A stretch of DNA of 64,000 nucleotides from Heterotrichella gracilis (Eukaryota > Sar > Xanthophyceae > Tribonematales > Xanthonemataceae). The stretch is from assembly GCA_032358255.1 (NCBI GenBank), contig JAULBX010025131.1:1-64000 (forward strand). The letters run 5' to 3'. This document shows, in pieces, positions 47,070-58,200 of this stretch (its first letter is position 1; each line of letters begins with the position of its first letter). Made by a program: the position numbers and the translations under genes. The notes beneath the pieces are model-generated. The model searched no databases. It was not told the origin of the DNA and worked only from the letters and a program-made list of their open reading frames with translations.

Positions 47070-49207
47070 CTGCAGCCCACCAACAAACAATCTCAATAGA
47101 TACAAAATAAGTCTTTAGAAAAGGGTATAGGATGGAGGCTGTAAGCGCAGACCGAGATACCAGTTCCCGGGAAGCTTTCGGAGGGTGCATGCATGCATGC
47201 ATAAACATTTCGGCGAACTTCGTGTTACGACCACTTTGAAACTACTCGTTACAGCCTACAGGAAGCATGGTATAGGTTTACCTGTGCTCACCTAGTGCTG
47301 CGGTTACAAAATGCCGACTAGGGCAGGAATGAACGCGCACGAGTTTGTGGCCAGATTTGGGCAAATATACGAACTGGAACCCCAACAAAGGTAGGTCACC
47401 AGCACAGCAGATTTCGAGCGCTGAGTACGATTATTATTGATGTTAGTATACCGTATACCGCTCACATCTTACAAAACATTGGACCCACAGCTGAAGGGTC
47501 CACTTCCCTTGTACACACCGTACGTACGTACGCAGGACTGATTCTGCTAGTTCAGCAATCACTTCTACCTCGCTTACAAACTTTTTAGAGCTCTCTGCGC
47601 AGGCTCTACTTGAGGGGGCATGCTTGCACTTGCAGTTGTGTACATGTACTGATCAGAAGAGTTCTGAACACCCTGTAAAACCCTGGTGAGGCATTGCACT
47701 TGAACGCAGTGTGAACTGTAAAACCCTTGGTGAGGGCTTCATACTCGTGGCCCTTCATTGCAGTATTCGCCCTTGAGCTCCTCTGTCTGACTGGCATGTT
47801 GCATTCAAACCCATCGCCCAGCTGCCCGGTTGACATGTCAGACACAGGCCTTGTCCGCAGCGAGTCTCCTTTTGGACGCTAGAGTGCACTTGCCCTCAAC
47901 TCTGGCAAAAGCTGAACAAGCACTTGGCATCTAATAGCCGATTGTCAGCGATGCCAAGCTGCAATCTATCAATTTGACCCTTAGTGAACCTTGCTCGGCA
48001 GCTCGGTCATCGTGAGAGGCCTTGCACTCGGGACGCCTTGCGATTACTCACCTTCTCTGCACAACACTTCCGTAGCGGAACAGCATTTTACAACTCTTGG
48101 TTTACAACAGCAGCAGCTCGTATTGTACAATGCCTGGCAACTGTAACGATTGGAGTTAACACGCCCAGCATCTAGGTTCGGTCGGTGAACAAGGGCGTAC
48201 ACACACAGTACAAACCCAGTCTGTTTCTTTACCACCAAAACGCCTGTTCAAAGCTGCAACATTCAAGTGTGGTTCCACACGTGTTCCGCCCTGCTGGGCG
48301 CAGCAGGATGCGCCTCAAGTATGCCCGAGGTCGTAGCGAGGCCTCTTAGAGAAACAAGATGCGGAGCTGCTAGCAATTCAGGCCAGCTCGACTGGGCTGC
48401 TGACGGTGCAGACTGTAAGTGAGAACAGCCATGTGGGTTGTGTTACATATGCAAACACTGTTTATTTTTGTCCTATTGGATGGATGTAAACAGGTTATCA
48501 TGGTTAAGTGCTTGCTGCCAGCGTGTATAATAGATGCCCGATCTCCCATGTGGACAGCGAGGCAAGCTTATCCCCGTTGCGCTGCAAACTACAGCTTTTA
48601 GTCTCTGTGAGCCCCTGTCTAGCAACAATGCATAAAGCGTTGGCACTCGACAGAGTACGTGCTTGACCTGCTCATTATCCACCTGTGGGCGCTGTTGCAA
48701 TGCAGCCATCTTTTCGTGCTGGGTTTGGTGCGCTTCATGCTTTGCTCCCAATTCATTGGCCGCAGTTGTTCCTTTGCATCACATGCCCTGGCTGTGGGCA
48801 CTACCATTGGGGTTTTTGGCCAAACCTGCCATTGGTTTTTTTGCCTCCACCGCTCCGGCTTGCCTCACATGCATTGATCCCTGCACATCACTTTTTCGTG
48901 CGGACAAAGCGCGCTTCTTATACATATGCATGCAATGCAATGGGGACACTGTAGCTCTCCCACGCCCTCCTCAGCAAGCTTGAACCTGAGGGCTCAACAG
49001 CTCCCTACCGCTCCTGGGCGGCATCTGTCCCAAAAGCACTCCCATGCGCCATCCCATGCCGTTCAAAAACACACCCTCAGTGGCCTGCGCCATGCTCTGC
49101 ACCGCACATTTCCACACGTAATTCATGCACATGGCACATGACTTTACGTCGCAACCCACAAGCTGGCTGCCATTCCACAGGAAGCACAGGAGTGCTGAAG
49201 TGGTGCC
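47070..49207. other. 2.1 kb between divergent genes; possible plus-strand exons
   Basis: Upstream of the Fab1 gene. At 47311-47391 an ATG opens 'MPTRAGMNAHEFVARFGQIY' and ends at a good donor (AAAG/GTAGGT), a plausible first exon. At about 48352-48417 a stretch reads 'KQDAELLAIQASSTGLLTVQ' before GTAAGT. The two may belong to a small gene or to 5' exons of the Fab1 gene; phases do not let me decide. A run of GCATGC lies at 47188-47201. Nothing else recognised. Confidence 0.3.
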
Positions 49208-52200
49208 ATGGAGCAGCAACAGCCGCAGGGTCACTTCCCCAGCGGAAGTGCTGCGCCAGCCTCCAGTGTGGCTTCCCGGGTGCTGCAGGGGCACAAGCAC
49301 GGCAGGGGCACCACAGCGAGCCAGGGGTCAATCCAGGTCAGCTGCGCGGTGAAACCTAAACCCCAGATCGCAAACCCTTCACCGAAATCCTAAACCCTAT
49401 GCAGTGCCTGTTGGGCGTTGCTGCAGCCTTTACCACGGCAGGCGCACCACAGCAAGCCAGGGGTCAATCCAGGTCAGCTGCGTGGCTATCGCTTAGGGTC
49501 TGGGGTTTTATCGCTGGTGGCATACCCCCCATTGCACCCAATGCCTATGCTGCGGATGCCAACATGGTGGACGGCAGCAGGGTTGTTTCCTCATCAGCAA
49601 TGTGGCAGACCCACCACAGCCAGCAGCTATGGATGTATCCAGTTCAGCTGTGTGGGATGTCGTGCATGTGCAGCCTTGCCACCCCAATTGCAACCAGCGC
49701 GTCTGGTAACGCGCGTCTGCAAAGGGCAGTTGGCATCACATATGGCCAGTGAATGCATGCGTATAGATCCTGGCGGTAGGACACCGGCCTCCCTGCCACA
49801 AGTTTGCTGTGGGTCCACCTTTGCAAGTTGGCGTTGCCCGTCAGGAATCCCTAACCTAGGGTATTGTGTGTGCCCAGCAGGCTCGAGTGCCCAATCGCGC
49901 GCATAGCAGGCGATCCAAGCGCGACAAGGCGCTCACATGGGAGGTGCCGCCGCCACTGGAGGTATGAGTAGAACCCTTAATCCTACCTGCTAAACCCTAA
50001 ACCCTAACGGATTGCACACTCATAGCCTGCAAATCCCCAGCGTCCCCCCACATCGCCCCACTGCACCTGTCCCCGCCTCCCCCATTAAACCACCCACCCT
50101 CGCACCATTCCCCATTGCACTCCACAACACCAATCCTACCCCCCCACCCCTCCACAGGCGTACCCCACCCCTCCCTCCGAACCCCCCACCACCTCCGACA
50201 GCCACCCCCCACCTCCCGCGCCCCCCACGCTCCACCCCTTGGCAGCCCGCAGCCGCCAGGCCCTGTCAGAAACCGCGGATGACCATTTGCATACCCTTGC
50301 GGCACAGCTATTGCTAGCCGAGGGGGTGGACAACCTATCTGTGTGGGTGCCCATCGTGGTTCGCCTGGCTAAGGGGGCAGCGGAGGGTCTGTCGCCTGCT
50401 GCCACTGTGCGGAATGGGACGCAGGACCCTCGTTACTACATCAAGGTGCGGGAATAATTGGTTGGACACTTGCGTGCCAGCTGTACAGCCAGATTAGCAG
50501 TCAGCCTTGCACGGCCTTGTGCGGCGTCAAGGAGTTCCGTCCTTGTGTTTTACCATGGGGCGGATGATGAAGGGCATTGCGAGGGGCTCATGGTCGCTGC
50601 GTATGCGGGCAATGGGAGGCCTAAACCCTAAATCTCAAAAGCAGGACCCGGGGTAAAGGGCCTTGGTAAATGTCCTGTGAAAATCCCGCATGGACATCAC
50701 CCATACCCCACCATTCTACATGCACTTCACCCACACCCCACCCACCCACCCACCTCCCCACCCACCAGGTGAAGCGCATCCCCAACGTGGGCCACCCCTT
50801 GGCAAATGCAGGGGCTAAACCCTAAACCCTAAAGCAGGACCTGCGGTACTGCATGAAGATGGGGAGATAGTAACCCCTCATCCCACGTGCATGCACCTCA
50901 CCCACCACACCACCCCACAAACCCATTCTGCATGCACCGCACCCGCCCGCCCGCCCACCCACCCACCCCACCTCCGCACCACCAGGTGAAGCGCATCCCC
51001 AACGTGGGCCACCCCGACCACAGCTGCGTGATCTCGGGGGTGGCCTGCCGCAAGAACGTGGCGCACAAGAAGATGCGCAGCTGTGTGGTGTCCCCCCGCA
51101 TCCTGCTGCTGGCAAACTCCCTGGACTACCCCAAGGCTGCGGCCAAGCTGTCCAGCTTTGACAACATACTGGACGAGTACGTAACCACAACCTTGTTGTA
51201 GAATATGGAAATGGTAGTTGTATTTATTTAAAGTTTATAAATCTTTGTCGTTCCGCAAGTCTTGTAGGTGCTCTCTGCTATTGGCTCCCTGATATGGGCA
51301 ACTTGGATTCTTGTAAACCTTGTCAATCATATACATTATTTCTTTGGCATACCTATAAATCTAGTATCACGTGTACTCATGTTGACGACACATCCACAAA
51401 TGAAATAGTTCCAAAAAGGTTTTTATCTGAAATATATATTTTTTGTATTTGTCATCAGGGAGGAGGACTACATCCGGCGCGCGGTGGCGGTCATCGCCGA
51501 GGCCAACCCCCACGTGCTGCTGGTGGAGGCGGGGGTGGCGCGATCAGCACAGGAGGAGCTACTCAAGCATGACATCTCCCTGGTGCTCCAAGTCAAGCGC
51601 CCCCTGCTGGAGCGCCTGGCGCGCTGCATGGGGGTCCCCATCGTCCCCAGCGTGGAGGCCATAAACGTGCATTCAATGGGCCACTGCGCGGAGTTTGAGG
51701 TGGAGAATCTGGTCCCCCTGGCGGCCTTGAATTTGGACCCCACGCCAGACCCGAAGTCGGGGGCGCCGTCGGCGGCGGACGCGGCGGCGGTTGCCGATTC
51801 GGCGGTGGTGAGGAAGTGTCAGCCCAGTGGGGCGCGTACCCTGATGATGTTCAAGGGGTGCCCCAACAAGCTGGGCATGACTGTGCTGCTCAGGGGGGCC
51901 AGCCTGGATGAGCTCACGCGGGTGAAGCAGGTGAGACAGGGGGGGGAGGAGAAGGGGGTTGGAGAAGGGGGAGTTGGTGGGGGCGTGGGGAGTGGGGAGA
52001 GGCGGGGGCAGGAAAGGGGGGGTAATTGGGGATGACCTGGCTTGGTGGAACAGGGGCCAGGGGCGGGGTTAGTGGGTGGGGGAGATTGGTGGGAGAGGAT
52101 GGGAGAGCCTAGACAAGCTGACTGGGTTGGACGTGTGGGGTGAAATCATACGAGGGGTGTGGGTGGGTGATGGTCATTCGGTGGCATGTTACTGGGGACA

Positions 52201-55200
52201 TCATCGACTGTGCATGTTGCACGCATTTTGCAGCTTAAATACCTTGGGAGGTGGTGGGGGCTTGGGGAGTGAGGAGAGGACGGGGGGAAGGGGACATGAT
52301 GGTCAATCCAGTAGCATTGGGGACGTCATCATCTGTACATGATGCATGCTACGCACCCCACATTCCTTGGCACTTTAGCTGTGCGTGGCTTGCATCTGGC
52401 CATCCCATTACCCAAAATCTTAAATTCTAAACCCTGCCCAGGTGGTCATGTTCCTGTCCTACGCCGCCTACCACGCCCGCCTAGAAACCGCCTTTCTGGC
52501 AGACCAAATGGCATGCGTGATGGCATCAGCCAGCACCTGGGAGAGCACACCAATCCCCACCGCGCCTCGCCTGGGACCGCCACAAACCTCGCACCAGCCG
52601 GTGGGGACCGGGACGCAGCGGAGTGGGGACAATGGGGGCGCGGTTTCATCTTCCCAGCAGCAGCAAGGGGAGGAGCATATGGGGAACGGCGTGGGGATCC
52701 CCAACCATCACGTGGGGAGCAGCGGGTCGATGCCTGGGGACCGGAACCACAACGGGTCGGATCCCCACAGCGCGGCGAGCAGCCCCTGCGGCAGCGGCCC
52801 GGGGATGGCGCACCGCCCCGGCTCCACCACCAGTGCTGACGTCAGCACGATGTCCGCGCGCCAGCCGCGGGGCGTCGCCACGTCAGCGCTGACGTCAGCG
52901 CTGCACCGCGCCATGGAGGATGATGTCAGCACCACTGTTTCGGGGCGGCAGCAGCACACCAGCGTTGGGGATAAGACCTGGGACACCGTGATGGATGCGC
53001 ATGGGTCGGACGGGGATGCTGAGAAGGACAGAGGGGTGTACAGCGAAGGGGCAAGGGGAGGGTGCGAGGGGAGTAATGCGTACAGTAGCGGGAGCAGCGA
53101 CGATGATGATGATGATGCCACCTCCTATGGGGGTTTCCACGGCAGGTGCGGGGCTCAAGACCCTAGAACTTTACCCTAGCGTTGAGCCCTAAGGGTTTTC
53201 ACAAAAGTTTGCTTCCATGGCAGGTGCGCCGCCCAAACCCTGCAAGGCTAGCCTTAACCTCTTAAGGCTCTTTGCATCAAATGGCTGCTGCTTGGGGCGG
53301 GGGCACATCAAAACCCTGTAAATGGATTTTATCTCCACTGTATGCATACAGCTGCTGACGCACGGCTGCTTGCCATGTGCACAGGAGTGTGTGCCCTCAT
53401 TACTGTACACTTGATAGTATTGGTTTGCACCGTATAATACATTCGGCGTGCATTTCCTCTTTTTTTTTTTGATACCCGGCTGCTTGCCACTCATGCAAAG
53501 GCGCATGTCCCCACGCTTTTCTTTCCCTTTTTTGTATATGTATTAATACCTGGCTGTTTGCCACTTGTCGCGCAGGCGTGTGTCCCCCGAAAACATGCGC
53601 ACCAACGCAGCTGCTGAGCAGGACCCCATGTCTCTGTCTGGGGCCGAGGATGGAGGCGCAGCCGGGCACACCATGGCGCCTCCGCGGCCAACAGCCACAG
53701 GTAAAAGAATCACATATGTTTACAAAAGTACTAGATTTCTAGAAAGCGAAACGGTCAGCTGCACTGCAATGTATTAGTATCAGCACCTTGAGAAAGGCAT
53801 GCGGGTACCCATGAGTACATCTCTATTGCAATCCTAGCCCTAGCTTAACATTAGATATGGGATTTATGACCTACACCCCAACCTCAACCCTTGCAGCGCT
53901 CAATCTGGGTGGCCTCGCTTCCCGGGTGGCCACAATGGCGCACCACTCCAGCCAATAAACCGCCGAAAATGCATGAATTGTTCATGACAATTGTTCATGA
54001 TATTCTAGTGATTGCAACCCTGAGCCTAGGTTTACAAGAGCCCCTACGTTTATTTATTTCTGTAACCTTGGCCCCCACGCCAACTACCCCATTTCCACCC
54101 GTGCAGCGCTCAACCTGGACAGCCTGGCTTCCCGGGTGAGCACCATGGCGCACCACTCCAGCCAGCAGACAGCCGAGGACCGCCAGGGCGCCCCCGCCAT
54201 GTCAGCATCGGGCCACGTGACGGTGTTCCGAACGCACGCGCAGCGCGCAGCGGGGCACCGGCAGGCGGAGAGCGATGGCCGGGCGGCGGCGGCGGCGGCG
54301 GCGGAAATTGCAGGTGGGGGAAGGGGGCGTGCGCACGGCGATTGGGTCTTGCAGGGCTGGTGGTATGAAAGTGACTGATGGCTCCAGCTAGGAGTTAGGA
54401 TGAAGGGAGGAAGGCAGCACGTCAAATCCTATGGATCAGTTTCTGTGTTCCTTATTTGTGTTATCTCCTTCCTTTCGCAGCCGACCGCGCGGCCGGTGGC
54501 GGCAACGGCGCCCTCCCCGCTGCGCCCCACACGCACCACCCGCTGTTTGCCGCTCGCCTGCGGTGCGCATCCAGCGGGGCCATTTCCCTGGCTGAGACGG
54601 AGACCACTGCGGGCGAATTTGAGGGGGGCGTGTTGGGGACCGCCCTGGCGTCGAGGGTGGGCACGCCTACTGCCAGGGAAGGGGGCTGTGTGGCTGTGTA
54701 TGGCGCGCACCCCTTGCAGGTGGGTGTGGTGTGGATGTGTGGGTGTTCGTGGTGTGGGGTGGGCGGAGGGTGATTTGCAGGGATGCGTGTTTGGGTGCTG
54801 TTTGTTTAATTCCATGTATGTGGTGTTTGTGTGCAATCAATTAAATCAATTAATTACCGCCATGGGTGGTGCGGCGGGGTGTGAATGCAAGCGGGGAGAG
54901 TTGTGGAGAGGTGTGCTTTGGCAGAGGTTGTGATTTATGTTGGCTCCAGAGTTTTTTAAGGATTTTCCGCGCCCTCTGGAGCGGTCTTGATTGCTTCAAA
55001 AGCTTTGGAACCACCAAAAGCCTCAACCCCTGTCAATGGGCAGCTCTCCACACTATTCCTGCTTACCTCCCTGTTTAAGGTTTAGGGTTTACCACCCTAA
55101 ACCCTGAAGTGCCTTGTAGCGCTCTTGAGTGCCGCCAATGTCACTGATACAACCCCACTAAAAACGAGTATTTGGAGCTGGTCCGTCCTCGGTGCATTCA

Positions 55201-58200
55201 GCCAGTCCAAGCTTTGGGGTTTAGGGTTTAGGGTCACATCGGTGCGGGCGTGCGTATGGGGCAGGCGGTGGGCCATGCCTTGATGCGCCACCTCGCATCT
55301 TGATGCCAAGGCAGGGTCCACAGGGGGGCAGGCTGTGGTTGGGAGCGGTGTCGAGTGTTTAGGGTTTAGGGCTTGTATTTGGTGGTGGTAGCTGAGGCAC
55401 CGCAGGGTATATGTGAATGCCATTGGGTGGCTCACACATACTCACAACGCATCGTTTCTGTTCCCCTGCACACAGGCTGGGGGCGGGCCATACCCGGCAT
55501 CAGGCGCAACCTCACCTCGGCCGTTTTTTGCGCCCGGCTCCCCGCGCACCAGGATGCTGACTGGCGTGCCGGGATCCCCAGACGACCCCCTGTCCCTGGC
55601 AGCAAAGGAGGTGAGGCTGCTTTACTTCATCCCCTGCCTAGAGTTTACGCCCTAAACCCTAAATCCTAAACCCTGGCTGCCAAGGAGGTACACCGTGAGG
55701 ACGCTTTTTCTTGGTGCCTGCCCCCTGTTCTCTTCAGGGTTGTGCCTCTGGCATGGAATTGTGTCCCTCCAACCAATTCTCGGGACGGTATCTGTCACAT
55801 GGAGAATAGGAAATTGAGCAGGGTTAAATCCGGGTGCTTACCCTCATCTATTCCCCAGGTGATGCTGCGGGAAGGGGGTGTATCGTCAAGGAGCAGCAGC
55901 GTGTCAGAGGAGGAGAGCGCCAGCCCGCCAGGTGGCGCCCTGTGGCAGCGCATGGGGGACGAGGTGGTGCAGCGCCAGCGGCTGCAGATGTCGGTGGCGT
56001 GCAGGTGGGTGCGAGTTCCCAGCCGAGGCTTTCTGTCGGGGGTTCTCAGTCACGTTTTTGCCGCTGTTAAGTAGTGGAAAAGGTACATTTTCCGGTTGCC
56101 AACAGTGTATATCAAATTTGGTATCGTTGTTGTTTTTCTAGAAGCAAATCCAGCCCTGGTATGCTAGCCTTCGCCGCCATACCCTAAACCCTTAACCCTA
56201 AACCCTCCTCACTCGCCGCCTGAAAACCCCATCTCTCCCTCCCCTTTGCAGGAACCCCATGCGCAACCATACCCAAAACCCTAAACCCTAAACCCTTAAC
56301 CCCCTTCACTCCCCTTTGCAGGAACCCCATGCGCAACTATACCCAAAACCCTAAACCCTAAACCCTTAACCCCCTTCACTCCCCTTTGCAGGAACCCCAT
56401 GCGCAACCAGCTGTGCGAGGTGCCCAGCCTGCAGGTCATCTCATACTACAGCGACAACGACACGCCGCTCATCGACCACATACGCAAGCTGGCAGCCGAG
56501 GCGCACCGCAAGTGCCCAAATGCAGGCAAGTTGAAAATTCTGAACCGTAAACCCTAAACCCTCAACATGCCACTCATTGACCACATGCGCGAGCTGACAG
56601 CAGAAGTGCTTCTTGAGTGCCCCAACGCAGGAAAGTAAAAAAACTGTAACTACCCTGCATCCTAATTTCATTGCCCTATCCTAGCCCTTGTATATCACGT
56701 GCCTTTCCAATCTCAGACTGAGGCCTCCCAAATATCACTTTATGAATTTGTCTCTATTGATTTTCCTCCCTTGCCCCAACCCTGTAAGTAATTAAGTAAA
56801 TCATGGTCATCGTTTCCTCCCAGATTGCGGCGAGCCCGCCTCCCAGCACCTGCGCACCTACCTGCACGGCCACGGGCGGGTCACCTTCTCCTCGCACCAG
56901 CTGCCCCGAGAGGGCGAGCTGCCGGGCGCAGACAAGGGCCTGGTGTGGATGTGGGTGCGGCCCACGAAATGCGGTACCGCGGCGGTGCGGGCCGCGCGTC
57001 GCCTGGCGCTGTGTGAGGAGGCGGCTTGCCTGTCGTTTGGGCATTTCATGGAGCTCATGTTTGGGGGGCTGCACATGGAGTTTGGGGGCAGGTAGGGGAG
57101 GGGAAGTGGATGAATAGTGCGGGGATGGGCCTGCATGAGCAAGCCTGACCGCTTACTGTATTGCCCAAAGTATGTGACTGCACAGGTAGTGGACAGGCAC
57201 CATTGGGAGTTGGTGGGCGCAGGGTCATCTCCCTTTTCTAGCGCCCCATGTCTGAACCAATGTACCTGTCAAGGGCAGGCTGCATACCCATTGATTACCT
57301 GATGAATTGGAGGATTTAATCATGTACTATTTTTGGGCGCAGGTCGCTGCGCACTGGCTTTGTGCGCTACTTTGGCATCGGCGCCACCCTTATGTGCGTG
57401 CACCTGGAGCCTGTGAGACCCTACGGGGTGCACCTGCCACCGCCCAGCGTGCTGCACTCACCAGGGAGCGAGAGGGCGTGGCTACAGGAGGAGATCCAGG
57501 AGCTGTCGCAGGTGAGGAAACACCTTAGCTAAAACCCTGGACTAGGGTTTTGGAGGGGTAGTTGAATTAGAGCGTGGGGGCAGGAGAAGATCTTGGAGCT
57601 GTGGGAGGGAAAACCCTAACTTGAATCATACAGTAGATATTTTACTATTTTACAAAGTGATGGATCAAGGCGTCGCTCATCGCATCAAGGCCTGCATGAT
57701 TTGTGCATGGTGTCACTGAATTGTTTATTCTATCATCCCAGGAGGCCAACCTTGCCCTTGACCACATCGAGGCCGCCCTGCACGACTACGCGGTGGCGCT
57801 GCAGCGCGCGCAGGGCGGTCAGCTGAGTGAGGACGCCTGGCGCCACGTCAGCGACCTGCTCACGCGCGTCAACAGCGAGCGAGCGGACTTCAACGACGCG
57901 CTGGCGGCCATCGCGGCGCAGCTGGGCAACCCCGCCAGCTTCTCGTCAAGTGCGTAGGGTACAGGGTGTGGTGTGGTGGTTGGTGTACATGTAGGTGTTA
58001 TGTAACCTGCCCACGCAAGGACCTAGGGAGCGGGCACCGTACCCCATTATTGCCACGCTCACTTTGCAGTCCGGGATGAGGGAATATTGCATAGAGATTT
58101 ATGTATATTGTTCTCCAATTTCCCGCAGATCACTCCCAGGATAGCTACCACTCCTCCTCCTCCGACGAGGAGGAGCGCCAGGAGGCCCCGGGGCCAGAGG

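Noticed and set aside
47070-49207. A FYVE domain upstream of the Fab1 gene
   Set aside because: I searched by eye for the RRHHCR core and paired cysteines on the plus strand and found none.
53895-53965. A missed Fab1 exon
   Set aside because: It is a decayed copy of the exon at 54107, with an in-frame stop and no fitting donor.
55078-56640. A true telomere or subtelomere
   Set aside because: Tracts are two to four units long, occur in both orientations, lie inside introns of a conserved gene, and sequence continues on both sides.
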